From positions 2,336,185-2,400,184 of the forward strand of contig NW_004454163.1 in the NCBI RefSeq assembly GCF_000283155.1: 64,000 nucleotides of DNA. The letters are read 5' to 3'. Shown here in pieces: positions 46,228-57,028 of the stretch. Numbering within the stretch: position 1 is the stretch's first letter; the number at the start of each line of letters is the position of its first letter. The position numbers and the translations under genes were made by a program. Below the pieces are notes generated by a model. The model did no database searches. It was not told where the DNA came from and worked only from the letters and a program-made list of their open reading frames with translations. Source of the DNA: Ceratotherium simum simum. Lineage: Eukaryota; Chordata; Mammalia; Perissodactyla; Rhinocerotidae.

Positions 46228-47959
46228 GATCACAGAGGATTCTCTTAAGATTTAGAGAAATTTACCTGCCAAATACCACCCTCCTTTCAAAAAACAGCCT
46301 TTGGCTTACTCCTGGTTTGTAGTAGAAACTAAGTGACTGAACACCAGGTGACCAAGTGACCTAAGTCAATAATTAATTGGGTGTTCTTGGAATTACTGGC
46401 CTTAATCACTTCAAGAATGACCGGCAGCCCACTATCATCAAGTGGCAGTGGGACACAGAGGATTTGCTTCCAGTAGGAACCTAAGGTGGAGTAAGCTGCA
46501 TGAGCATGTGGCTTACACTCCTAACGTTCTACTCTTGCCTCACGGTCACTCCTCTCCCAATCCCCACCTTTGTTCTCCTGGGAATTTCCCTAGGACTAAT
46601 TGGCTGAAGAGAAAAACAGCAAGCCTGGTTAACAGATAATATGCTGGAAGGAGACTGCTGTAGCATTACAGCTGCACTGACATGTGACCTAGAGGAAAAA
46701 ATAGGGAAGAAACTTTTTCAAAGGGAGAGAACTTCAAGAGGTCTGTTTGTGGTTTATTTTTCCTGGAAGAAACACCTCTCTTCCCAGAAAGAAGATTTCT
46801 GGTGGAGATGCCTGGAAAGAGATATAATTTTATTCATGAGTAGTGACTAATTGTTTGTAGATGTTCAGGAACTTGAAAAGAACAATATAGGAGGAGGATT
46901 GGCAATAAGAAGTTCTCGGAAAGAGGTACATGGACAGATCTCTCAGAATGGGCCTAGAGTGTGATAAGCTTTTGTTCCACGTAATTTTTCAACACAGTAT
47001 AAATTGCAAAGGAGGCTTTCAGTAAGCAGATGAAAAAAGATTAACTGCCCTATGGATATCAGTTAGTTTTTTCCTTAAGTCACATCATTTCTTGCTCAAT
47101 TAGCTCATGAATGAAGTGTCCATATTTGCAGGGGTGGAGTATTTGCATGGGCTCCTCAGTTAGATTTTCCTTACCCTAGCGCTGAACTGACTACTGTCAC
47201 CACTACTTAATATGCCGAAGCAGTGATTAACTCTGTAAAGTTATATTTATATATTCAGGTACCGATTTATTTCCTGGCTTTTTCTTTTGTAGATTTTGAC
47301 TTGCTTTGCCTGCCTGCCATGTTCCTGTCTTATTCACACAAGAAACATATTTTAGAGAAGGAAACTAAGACAATGGGCTGATGTTCATGATATCCACTGA
47401 TCTTAGGAAGGACTCAATCACTTAGATGCAGCTAGCCTTATAGATAGTAAAGTTCAGACACCAGCAACAGATGATAGCATTTTGTGAGGTTAGTATATTT
47501 TCAAAATGGTATAGTTTTTGCGCTGAAAAAGCTACCAACATGTGCAGCTGCTACCATGATAACCAGTTTACTTGGGTTTGGAGGTATTAGAAATGGATAA
47601 ATTTAGAGTGTCAATTACATCAACAAACTCATTAGTAAATTTGCTTCCTCTGTCTTTGTAAATCTAGGCTCTGCTGGTTTAGAGTCTTGGTATAACAGAG
47701 AAGGTCACTTCTGCCAGGAATCAAGAGCTGTGAAGGGTCTGAGATTTTATCCTACTTGTAAGCTAACAAGTTAGCTGGTCACAGTTTAACAGATGCAGAT
47801 AGAAGATATGGGACTCTCGGGAAGAGAAAAGCACTGCATTACTCACGGCACAGCAAGGAGAATGAGCTTAATGGTCGTGTTGATTCCCCTTCCCCTCAAC
47901 CCAAATCCAGGGGTTGACCAAAAGCAGCTGCTGCACATGCAGTGAGTTTGCATCACTGC
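46228..47959. other. Unclassified; possible old ERV internal sequence (middle part)
   Basis: Two consecutive plus ORFs (46442-46639 and 46641-46850) read through 'ggaagaaactttttcaaagg' and a Trp-rich segment (FSWKKHLSSQKEDFWWR) but match no domain I can name. The stretch is less AT-rich than neighbouring deserts, which is why I suspect decayed retroviral sequence. Confidence 0.25.
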
Positions 47960-48362
47960 TGTTATTGATGGAATGTTTGTGTTCCCCCCAAATTCATATG
48001 TTGAAGCCCTAACCCTCCATGTATCCTTATTTGGATATGCGACCTCTAAGAAAACAATTAAGGTTAAATAAGGTACTAAAGGTGAAGCTCTGACCTAGTA
48101 GGACCAGTGTCCTTATAAGAAGAGACACCAGAGAGCTCTCTCTCTCTCTCTTTCTCTCTCTCTCTGAGAGAGAGGCCATGTGAGCACACAGCGAGACGCA
48201 GCCACCTACAAGCCAAGAGAAGAGGCCTCAGAATAAAACCTATTTTGCCAGCACCTTGATCTTGAACTTCCCAGCCTCCAGAACAGTGAGAAAATGAATT
48301 TCTGTTGTTTAAGCCACCCAGTCTGTGGTATTTTGCTATGGCAGCCTGAACAGGCTAAGACA
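47960..48362 (+). mobile_element. MaLR (MLT1-type) solo LTR
   Basis: It runs from tgttattgatggaatgtttg through 'aattcatatgttgaagccct', 'tccttataagaagagacacc' and an expanded (CT)n/(GA)n at 48136-48174 to 'ccacccagtctgtggtattt' and 'ggctaagaca'. The 5-bp flanks actgc (47955-47959) and acagc (48363-48367) agree at 4 of 5. Same family as 42884-43266. Confidence 0.82.
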
Positions 48363-50056
48363 ACAGCTGAGGAACTCGAATCTTAGGAAACCCCAATTTT
48401 TTGTAATGGATTGCAAACAAACTCATCCAAAATTTGCCCCACATGGAGACATTGTCTTTATTATAATGGACAGCAAATAGATCTGCCCTCTGTTCAGTAT
48501 CAGATGGATACTATTTCCATCTTCCAAAGCTTTTTGCTATATAAACATCCTGAAAGAAATAGTCCAGAACAAAAGTGCTTACACTAGTAAGATGTACAAA
48601 AGTGCAGGAGATCCAGAATTGTCTCCCAAATCTAATGCACACCAAAAACCTTATATTAAATTAGAACATATGGCTGCATTCTGGCCATCTAAGGCTTTTC
48701 ATTTTGATGATGGCTGCAGTGACCAGTGTAGATTATTAAGAAAAATGGCATTTCTACCACAAAGTTGGGATGGTAAAGAGGATTTTTGAAACCCAGGCGA
48801 ATACCTTGATGTGCCTTCTAATCCTACCGCACCTAGTGATAGAAGATAATATAACACCTATGAACAAGGTTACCGTGAACTCAGGTCCCTCAGGAATGAA
48901 GGCATGAGTAAAGTAAAACAAACAAATCTTACTCTCAGGTAAAAATCCTGACTAGTTGTATTCTGGTTAGGGGTAAAAGAAAGAGGAAACTGGTAGCGAA
49001 GCAGAGAAGTTGAAAAAACCAGCTATGGAATTGTGGCAAGTTCTATAAATTAAAACTAAAGTATCTACTCATGTTTTGTTCTTTGCTGTGTAATATTTTC
49101 CTTTATTTTTAATCCATAATTCCTCTACTAATTAAATAAGACATGCAGATGGTCGTTAAATCTAAAATGTAGCCTTATACTGATTTTATAATTAACCAAT
49201 AGATTATACCAACCAATCTATACTTTACCTAAGGCTTGTTCAAAGACCTGAATTTAAACCCAGATGAAGTAATTATGCATCTCAGTTTTCTCCCTTTTAG
49301 GAAGACGGTGTGCTTACTTTTATTGAATGAGAGATAGTTGCATTTTGTTAAAAGAAACACATAATTTGTGTTGTTTAGGGAAATATGTGTGTAGAAAAAA
49401 AGGTGTATTTTGATTTTGAGTAGGCAAATGTGGAATGTAGTGAAAATCTGTCATGTTTGTAGTCTGTGTTTGCACCCAATATACTTGGAAATCACTTCCT
49501 AAGTTTGGAATATTTTCTATTTAACTTGCATGTTCCAGAACAAATGGCACAACTCATTTTCCCAGCCTTCCTTGTTGCTAGTGCAGAGACACATGGCCTT
49601 GGTTTCACCGATTACTCATGTGTACAATTATGTGGGCCTGTTATTTGAAATAATGGACACCGGTATACATAACACATGTCTCTAAGGGTATCAAGCTCTT
49701 TAGGGGGTCCAGTGTTGGAGCTTCTGGCATCCTGTTCTGCGAATCATAACTTCAAGCTGTGATATTCTGTAGAACATGATGTTAGTAACACGGGCCAGTG
49801 GTGGAGTTTTCACTGGAGTAAGCTCCTTAGTGTGGACATGCTCCCACTGTGTTTTTGAAGCTCAGTTTTCTAGTCTACTTGGAGATTCTGAGAGCTACAT
49901 AATGGGCTGTAATACTTCTAAAGGCATCATGAGTGGACGCCGAGAACCAAGGACCACCGGATATGGAATCAGAGCTCCGGAATCAAGTTAAAAGGGTCTT
50001 GGACATTCTCCTTGCCCTGTTTGACCCAGAGAGACCTGACTTTACGAACATTATAT
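48363..50056. other. Unclassified stretch, no gene
   Basis: 48363-48850 has the same texture as 44-48 kb and may be its continuation, with a 65-residue plus ORF (48592-48789) lacking any domain. 49100-49450 is AT-rich. 49650-50056 is richer in G+C and leads into the LTR. I cannot assign any of it. Confidence 0.25.
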
Positions 50057-50560
50057 TGCTTGCTTTGCTAGAGCACATAATTAGGGCAAAGGAAAGTACC
50101 TGACCACAAAAGGAGACTAAACACTAGCTGACCACAGAAAAAGACTTCACAGAAAAAGACTTCACACTGCTGCTTGGACCCCTCCCCTACCCCTCCCTCT
50201 CTCTCCATCCCTAAAAGCTTCTGTACTCAATAAAATCCCAAGCGCTCTGAAGCTCGGGGGCGGGTGGGCCAGACTCCTGGAGTTGACCTTGAGTGACGCA
50301 CCTGCTCCTTGGAAACATCTAGCTGCTCCTTGGTCCTCCAGCTCTGCCTCCCTCTGCCGAAGCCGTTGACTGGGTTGCACCCCACTAGCTGCGTCCGGAC
50401 TCTCATTTCTCATTTCCTGCTCTTCTCTGAATCTCCACCGGTAAGCTCCCGCTGGCTTGACAGGTAGACCCGCTCGTGGCCCACGAGGTGCCGATCGAGT
50501 CCTTGCTTCTGCTCCAGGTTCCTGAGGTCACCCAGGGTGCCCAGAGGAGGGAACCTGTCA
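50057..50560 (+). mobile_element. Solo ERV LTR with ATAT target duplication
   Basis: Proposed ends TGCTTGC...CCTGTCA sit between direct ATAT repeats at 50053-50056 and 50561-50564. A 4-bp duplication is typical of class I (gammaretrovirus-like) ERVs. Inside are a U3-like part with a 15-bp tandem duplication (50133-50162), a pyrimidine-rich tract, AATAAA at 50229-50234, and a CpG-rich R-U5-like part with 'ctgaatctccaccggtaagc'. No internal region follows. The minus ORF at 50162-50413 is antisense to it. The LTR call and its left edge rest on the terminal bases and the duplication. Confidence 0.55.
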
Positions 50561-51414
50561 ATATCTCTCTCTCTGTTTAAAGTAATGTAAGAGGATTTTG
50601 CTGTCTATTACAAATCTTGACTGATACTTCTGAAAATGTCCTTAATCCACATTCATACTGTGATTTTGTCTGGGTATAAAATTCTATTTTAGAAATCATT
50701 TGTTATGAATATTTTGATTTTGATTGAAAGCTTTTTATCACATGTAGGGCTCATTGAGCAGTGACCATATAACCACCTCCATGGCCTCCCTCATCATCCA
50801 AGCTGCCATGGCCTCTCTCTGGGTTATTGCAAAGCCTCTCTGCTTATACCCTTGCCCCTAAGTCTATTCTCAACAAAGCAGACATAATTGTCATTAATAA
50901 GTCAGATCATGACATTCTCTGCTCAAAAGCCACACTGGGTTCTCTTCTCTATTAGACTAAGAGCCAAAATCATCACCGTGGCCTAGAAGACACTTGGTCT
51001 GGGTCCCGAATAATGCTATATGTTTCTCCTGTTACTCTGGACCTCTTTCACTCTGATATAGCCACACCAGTTCCTTGAACATACCAGGCTTGTTCCAGCC
51101 TTGGGGGTTTTGACCTATTCCCTCTGCCTCGGTAGTTTTTATACTACTGAGCCAGCATGGCTGGCTCTCTTATTTCCTTCAGAACATTGTTGAGACATCC
51201 TCTTCTCAGAGTGCATGTAGTCTTCCCTGACAACCCTATTTAAAATCGCAACCCTGCCATTCCCCACAGCCTCGTTCCCCACCAGGCACGGAATTTTCTA
51301 TACCCAATCCCTAGCTTGCTCTTTCTTGGTGGCATTTCTCACCGTATAAATTGTGGTAGTATAGCACAGTATTAACAGCACAGACTCTGGCACCAGACTA
51401 GCTGGATTCAAATC

Positions 51415-52120
51415 CAGTAGTCCTCCCTTATCTGTGGCTTAGCTTTCCGCAGTTTCAGTTACCCATGGTCAACTGCAGCCTGAAACATTTAGATGGAAAA
51501 TTCCAAAAACAAACAATTCATAAATTTTAAATTGCCACACCTTTCTGAGTAGCATGATGAAATCTCACGCCATCCCATTCCATCCTACCCAAGGATGAAT
51601 CACTATGTCCCACCCAGAACCTGAATCATCTCTTTGTCCATCGTATCCACACTGTATATACTACCTGCCCTTTAGTCACTTGGTAGCCTTCTTGGATCAG
51701 ATCGACTGTCTTGGTATTGCAGTGCTTGTGTTCAAGTAACCCTTATTTTACTTAATAATGGCCCCAAAGTGCAAGAGTAATAATGCTGGCAGTTTGGACA
51801 TGCCAGAGAGAAGCTGTAAAGTGCTTCCTTTAAGTGAAAAGGTGCAAGTTCTCGACTTAATAAGGAAAGAAAAAAAATCATGTGCTGACGTTGCTAAGAT
51901 CTACGGTGACTTTTATTACAGTGTATTGTTATAATTGTTGTATTTTATTATTAGTTATTGTTGTTAATCTCTTACTTGCCTAATTTATAAGTTAAACTTT
52001 ATCATAGGTGTATATGTATAGGAAAAAACATAGTATATATAGGGTTCAGTACTATCTGCAGTTTCAGGCATCCACTGGGGGTCTTGGAACATATTCCTCG
52101 TGGATTAGGGGAGACCACTG
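51415..52120 (+). mobile_element. Tigger (pogo-like TcMar) DNA transposon, internally deleted
   Basis: The ends cagtagtcctcccttatc and (reverse complement of the right end) cagtggtctcccctaatc form terminal inverted repeats. The interior matches Tigger: 'cagtttcagttacccatggt', 'gaaaattccaaaaacaaaca', a transposase start, then an abrupt jump to 'ctgcagtttcaggcatccac'. At 706 bp it lacks most of the transposase. The expected TA target duplication is not preserved (flanks tc and ca). Tigger3-like is my best guess for the subtype. Confidence 0.85.
51758..51934 (+). pseudogene. Tigger transposase N-terminal remnant (58 codons)
   Basis: The frame opens MAPKCKSNNAGSLDMPERSC, continues into a pogo/CENP-B-type helix-turn-helix start (LPLSEKVQVLDLIRKEKK, then CADVAKIYG), and stops after nine further codons at 51932-51934. 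In the family this domain binds the transposon ends. Here the second HTH and the DDE catalytic domain are missing because of the internal deletion. It is open only because the retained part is short. Confidence 0.8.
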
Positions 52121-52490
52121 CACTAGTTTGCCACTTAGATTTCTCTGTGCTTCAGTTACTTCATCTATACAATATGGATAATAATAGTTCTCGCTTCATA
52201 AAATTGAAGAAGATTAAATAAGTTAATTTATGTAAAGTGTGGATGCACATAGTAAATACTACCTAAGTATTTGCTAATATTAGCTACTATTATGTAACAT
52301 TACTTATTTTTTTCTTGTCTTTCTCTTATGACAAAAATGTGAGTTCTATGAGGGCAGGGATTTTTGAATACACAGTACATCTGTCTATCTATCATCTATC
52401 TACAGCAATAAAAATATTTACTGCTATATTCCCAGCAACTAGAACAGTGCTATACACATAGAAGGAATTCAATAAATACGCGTGGAATGG

Positions 52491-53618
52491 ACTTCAGCCA
52501 TATTTTGGGGTGGTTATCTGACCATGTGGGAGGACCCCCAGCATCCAGTCCTGTCAGTCTTTTTCAATAGCCTTCAAAATCTGCAGAGAGGAAGCCTTCA
52601 AACTCTGCTCAGTGGTTATCAGCCTGGCTGTCTGTTCTCAGGCTGCAAGCTGTTGTTCCACCTTTTTTTTTTTTTTTTTGTTCCACCTTTTAATATGTGG
52701 ATTTTATTTAATCCGTCTGTTTGTGCTGCAATGGCCAGTACTCTCATGTTTAAAGACCCTTAGTTTAACCTCTCCAGACTGTAAACTCCCAGCCACCAGG
52801 AAGAGGGAGGTGGAGTTACCTGACTGAGAGAGTTGGAGAGAGGTTCTAGGTGCCTAGTAACTTTCTAATACAGATTTTTAACCAGTGCTCTTGTTTCCTG
52901 CCCCTTGCTCACCTCGAATCAAATGTAAACGTCCTCACTGCTTCAAATCTTGAGCCACTCGGAGTTTCGTAGAAACCATAGGCATGCTCTGAGGCTCCTG
53001 TACCACCCTCCTGGAAAACCCTTAGGATTCAGCTTTGTCCAGTCTTCTAAGTCAGCCGTCACTCATCAATCTGCATTCCAGCATTCAAAACTTTATTGTT
53101 TTCTCCCTATTGTTCAGTCCTCTCACCTTTTCTTTGTTCCTGTGGATTTTGCCTATTAAAAATATCTTGCTAGTCCTTTCAGTGAGATTTTGGGAGCGAA
53201 CAGATAGATGCTAATATGTGAGTTCAAAACGTTGTTTAATAAACCTCTGATCTTTCCATTACAGTAAATACTTCACTTTGTATTTGATAGGGGTGAGAGG
53301 GATGATAAGAAAAAAATTTGATTTTATAAAAAATAAGTAAGAAAGAACAAGCATATCAGGGCTTTCTAGACAGAGAGAAACCAGTGTGCAGATATGTGCA
53401 CATTTCATAAAATTTGTTTTAAGGAATATCTGATGCATTTTGGAACACTAATGTCATTTGTTAGGTTGAGATCAGGTTATCTTACATCAACAAAGTTCTT
53501 AACAAAGGGTTTATATATCACAATCACCTGGGGGAGATTTTTAAAACATATGAGCCTAGGTTCTACTCTAAAGTCTTAATTTAGGATACCCAGGGTCAGG
53601 TTAAAATATATGCTTTCA
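52491..53618. other. Unclassified, no gene; contains poly-T with flanking repeat
   Basis: 52490-53230 is richer in G+C and may be an old DNA element or LTR: 'tttcagtgagattttgggag' near 53180 is a phrase I have seen in interspersed repeats. The plus ORFs at 52482-52763, 52612-52827 and 52950-53159 have no domain. 53470-53600 ('cacaatcacctgggggagat') resembles a piece of a MER5-like hAT MITE. Confidence 0.3.
52653..52691. repeat. Poly-T tract between 14-bp direct repeats
   Basis: ttgttccacctttt occurs at 52653-52666 and again at 52678-52691, with only T residues between (17 in a row counting the repeat ends). It looks like a target duplication around a bare tail, or a slippage duplication. Confidence 0.8.
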
Positions 53619-53804
53619 CGAAATAAGCCAGAAAGAGGAAGACAAACACTGCATGATTTCACTCATATGTGGAAGATAAACCAACACACGGATAGATAGA
53701 ACTGCTTGGTAGTTACCAGGGGCAAGGGGGGTTGGGGGGGATGCATTTATATGGTGACTGACAAGCAATAATGTACAACAAAAATTTCACAATAAAAAAA
53801 AAAA
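53619..53804 (+). mobile_element. LINE-1 3' end with poly(A), 5'-truncated
   Basis: 'cgaaataagccagaaagagg', 'gatttcactcatatgtggaa', 'tggtagttaccaggggcaag' then a G-rich run and 'cacaataaaaaaaaaaaa' give the sense 3' terminus of a relatively young L1. About 185 bp is retained. I found no clear target duplication. Confidence 0.8.
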
Positions 53805-55149
53805 AGGCTCAAAAGAGGAAGGAACTCCTTTATCCATGGCAAAGACTGAGCAAGTGGCAAAGCCAGGACTGAAAGCAAATCTCCTGATTCCTTGACTATT
53901 GCCACTCCTGCTGTGGCAACAGAAAAATTGGGGGAAAAATATATATATATACGCTTTTAAAAGCATCACACGCTTGTCTACTGTATAAAGTTACCAAGAA
54001 CTGATCGACTAGAGCAATTGAGTGAAATAGAGTAAAGTTCAGAGACGTAAGTTTAAAGTTATTTTTTGTGTAGTTACCTGAATGACAAAATGAGACATTT
54101 ATATGTCACTTATTCATTCAATAGATATTATAAAACAACCTTATTATATTCCCAGTCATCAATGAACTCCTTCTTTAATATGGGAATATTGCACTCCTTA
54201 GTGTAAAAAGACCGGGATTGTACTGTCTGTGACAAAGCGAAGGACACACATATTTCCTTGTAGGTCTAGGATGTGTTCTTTTAACTTGATGCCCAAAATA
54301 ATAGTAAACAACAACTTGGCAGCGGATTGTAGTGAAGAATGAAGTGCAACCAAGACCTCAAGGAGGCCTGGATCCCTATGAGAAATCTCTCCCTGAAGCC
54401 CAGCCGGGCACACAGTGTAGAGGACACAGTAATACCTTACCTTTTAGGGATAGTGTCACTGATGCACCTGTCCAGCAATGACTGGATAGGCACACTCTTC
54501 ACATCTAAAATTACCTTCTTGGATCAAGGACAGGTAGATGCGGAAATTTAAAAAAGAGAGGGCAACTGTTGTTGAGAGAATCCTCCTTTCACCTCCATCT
54601 TTCCCGGCAGAGGGACATCTATTGTAGTGTAATAGTTTTGCCTATTCTGTGCCTTTCAAGGAGATAAATGGATTATCTGACTGATAATTTTAGGAGCAAC
54701 ATCGAGGTATGTATAGTTCATTTCATTTCCCAATCTTTATTTTTGTAATTTGCTTATCTGCAGTGACTATGTATTCTATTCTGCTCTTTGTCGTGCAGTA
54801 AAAGGAACCTGTCCCATGGGGAAGAAACCCTGCATTGGTTCAACACTAGCTAAATGGACGAGTAAGTCTGCTCAACTATGGAGTACAATATTAGGCTATT
54901 TATTGTTGCGTATACCTAAACTATATTCTCAAATAGCTGTATCAACGGTAAAGTTCATATTTAGCACTCCATCTGCCTGATTCTTTGTCAGCAATACAGT
55001 CTACTAGCCTTCTCAAACCCCAGCATTTTCAAGTACTTAGATTCTACTAGCAAAGGCCTCAGGGCTTGCTAGAGAAGAGGTTTTCAAGTTGACTCTTCTT
55101 TCCACGATTCCTTGATAAGTAAATGATAGTAGTATGCAGCAGTAGCAGT
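53805..55149. other. No recognised gene
   Basis: A (ta)n patch lies at 53939-53951. Opposing ORFs at 54198-54551 and the plus ORF at 54750-54980 have no domain. No repeat recognised. Confidence 0.3.
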
Positions 55150-55345
55150 AATAACTGCTATTTATTGAGTGCTTACTACAATCCAGGTACTATGGAAAAA
55201 AAACTCAAATAGGTAACTTTATTTAATAATCTTCACAACTCTAAGACATAATTGTAATTATATCCCAACTTTAGGGATGTGAAAACTGAGTCATAAGGAG
55301 GCAAAACAACATCCTCAAGGCTACAAATCAATAATGAATGAGGCT
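55150..55345 (-). mobile_element. MIR SINE fragment
   Basis: 'tgctatttattgagtgctta', 'ctacaatccaggtactatgg', 'cccaactttagggatgtgaa' and 'aactgagtcataaggaggca' follow antisense MIR. Confidence 0.75.
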
Positions 55346-55614
55346 AAAGTTGACAAAGGAAGTTGACTTCTCAATCTTTGTCCCTAATCACTTCTTAGTC
55401 TTTGACATTTTCTTCTTAATCACTTTAGAGATGATTATTTCACATTTTATAATATTCTTGTTTTTAATGCCTACTCCTATATTATGATTAAACGCATTTA
55501 TAATCTTGATCCTACTTTATGTAATTTAAATCTGGAAATAATTTTACCACAGCCTTTCATTTAGTAGTTATGACAATGCTACCTGTATGTCTCTTATTGT
55601 AACACAGCTCAGAG

Positions 55615-55700
55615 AAGGTATCTAGCACAGTAGAAAAGGAAGTGGGCTGTGTTTAGAAGACATGAGTTCAAATTTCATCTCCATCACTTATTAACCAGAG
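55615..55700 (+). mobile_element. MIR SINE fragment interrupted by the LTR
   Basis: 'tctagcacagtagaaaagga' and 'gacatgagttcaaatttcat' fit the MIR 5' half in sense. Sequence after the LTR (56422-56475, 'ttaatttaacaaagttacaa') may be its continuation, which would place the LTR inside the MIR. Confidence 0.55.
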
Positions 55701-55708
55701 TACACACT

Positions 55709-56400
55709 TGTTGGGCCTGGACAAAAGACTGGCTTGCAAAAAATGTCTTATTCATTCAGAATAGCTCCCAGTCACCACATCGGTATTCATGAATCAGCTT
55801 CACACACTTCAGGAGTTTGATCCAGGAGATAGATATCTACACCCTTAATTAGCAATTTTAAAACCACAAGTACAAAAAAATAGCAAAACTTGATATAGGC
55901 CTATTAAGAGTTTAGCGAAACTACTCCATAATATTGCTGCCACGGCATCCACTTTGCGTGGCTAAGTGGCCAGTGGGCACCTTGAATTGACACTAGCCCC
56001 TTCTGTGAGTGCACACCCTAGATAACCCTCAGAGTCACAAGCAAATGTAAATTCCTGATATTATGCCCTCGATATCCCTTGTGATAAACAGCCTCTCCTG
56101 TCTCCCAGCTCCTTCCCCTTGCATGTCCCTTAGATAAGACTCCAAAGAGCTTACCAAAACCCTTCTCTTTTTGGTTTGAATTGACCGATCTGGCCTTAGC
56201 CTGGGAACCCCACAGCACTCCACTTGTGGGCCCTAATACAAGGGATGCACCCATGTTCTTCTGCTAGCTCTGCGTCTGCACGCTACACCTCCTTACATGA
56301 GCCTTCAATGCATTCTGTGTACCTCCTCCAGGATCTGCAAGTAATAAACTTCTCTGTTTTACTTCCCTTGTGGTCTTTTGTTGAATCTCACCATCCAACA
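55709..56400 (+). mobile_element. ERV LTR (TGTTGG...CCAACA)
   Basis: A perfect 6-bp terminal inverted repeat bounds a 692-bp unit with an AATAAA-type signal ('gtaataaacttctctgtttt', 56341-56360) and a T-rich U5-like end, 'gtggtcttttgttgaatctc'. Just after it lies 'cccgggggctc', which partly resembles a tRNA-Pro primer-binding site, so it may be a 5' LTR whose internal region was lost. I found no matching target duplication. The ORFs on both strands inside it (56018-56475) are chance. Confidence 0.55.
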
Positions 56401-56771
56401 TCCCGGGGGCTCTACCTAACAAATGTTAATTTAACAAAGTTACAAGTTCTTAATGTAAAAGCAACTGTAAATTAAATAGGTAATCTGCTTTATAATTTTT
56501 TAAGAGAAAGTAAATCACAGATCCTAATACTCTAGGAAATATTGTTTCAGCATATCTGTTTTGTTGCTTTCATGAAAAGCAAGTCTGTACAACACCAAAT
56601 GAGGTAGAGGTTTAACCAGTGTCTGTTCCATCAACCAACTCAGAGGAACACGTAGAAACACGTGCAGAGCTGTTTCCTTGCAGCCTGTCAGTATGGCAGT
56701 GTAACAGAAGTGACTCAGAATCACATGTCTTTCCAGTTTCAACCATATTAAACCAATGGCTGAATTTCTTA

Positions 56772-57016
56772 ATTATTTATTTATTTTTGCTGAGGAAGAC
56801 TTGTCCTGAGCTAATATCCATTGCCAATCTTCCTCTTTGTTTTTGCTTGAGGAAGATTAGCCCTGAGCGGTGCCAATCTTCCTCTGTTTTGTATGTGACG
56901 CCACCACAGCATGGCTGATGAGTGGAGTAGGTCCGTGCCTGGGATCCGAACCAGCAAACCCAGGCCACTGAAGCAGAGTGTGTGGAACTTTAACTACTTG
57001 GCCATGGGGTTGGCCC
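56772..57016 (-). mobile_element. ERE SINE, copy 7
   Basis: The minus strand starts ggggccaaccccatggcc and contains 'atcagccatgctgtggtggc' and two gaggaag tail motifs; it ends in an ATTT-rich tail (56771-56787 on plus). A perfect 12-bp target duplication, ctgaatttctta, lies at 56760-56771 and 57017-57028. Confidence 0.94.
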
Positions 57017-57028
57017 CTGAATTTCTTA

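Larger units (their letters stand above)
51351..52300 (+). mobile_element. MIR SINE split by a Tigger element
   Basis: The 5' half (51351-51414) reads 'agcacagactctggcaccag' and 'ctggattcaaatc'; the 3' half resumes at 52121 with 'tttgccacttagatttctct' and 'ttacttcatctatacaatat' and runs to 'agtatttgctaatattagct'. Joined, the halves give MIR in the correct order with no gap. Confidence 0.85.
50750..52490 (+). mobile_element. L2 LINE (ORF2 end and 3' UTR), split by MIR and Tigger
   Basis: 'cattctctgctcaaaagcca', 'ggttttgacctattccctct', 'catgtagtcttccctgacaa' and 'gtggcatttctcaccgtata' follow the L2 ORF2 end and 3' UTR. After a 950-bp interruption the element resumes at about 52300 with 'gagttctatgagggcaggga' and ends 'gaattcaataaatacgcgtg'. 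The interruption is a MIR (51351-52300) that itself contains a Tigger (51415-52120). Confidence 0.75.

Noticed and set aside
46442..46850. Two consecutive plus ORFs that might be a small two-exon gene
   Set aside because: They are separated by a stop in a region of suspected ERV origin; no splice sites or domain could be seen.
48136..48174. (CT)n/(GA)n tract as a possible promoter GAGA element
   Set aside because: It is an expansion of the CT-rich part that is native to MLT1-type LTRs.
50162..50413. 83-residue minus ORF rich in Arg/Gly
   Set aside because: It is antisense to the R-U5-like part of an LTR; the composition follows from CpG-rich DNA.
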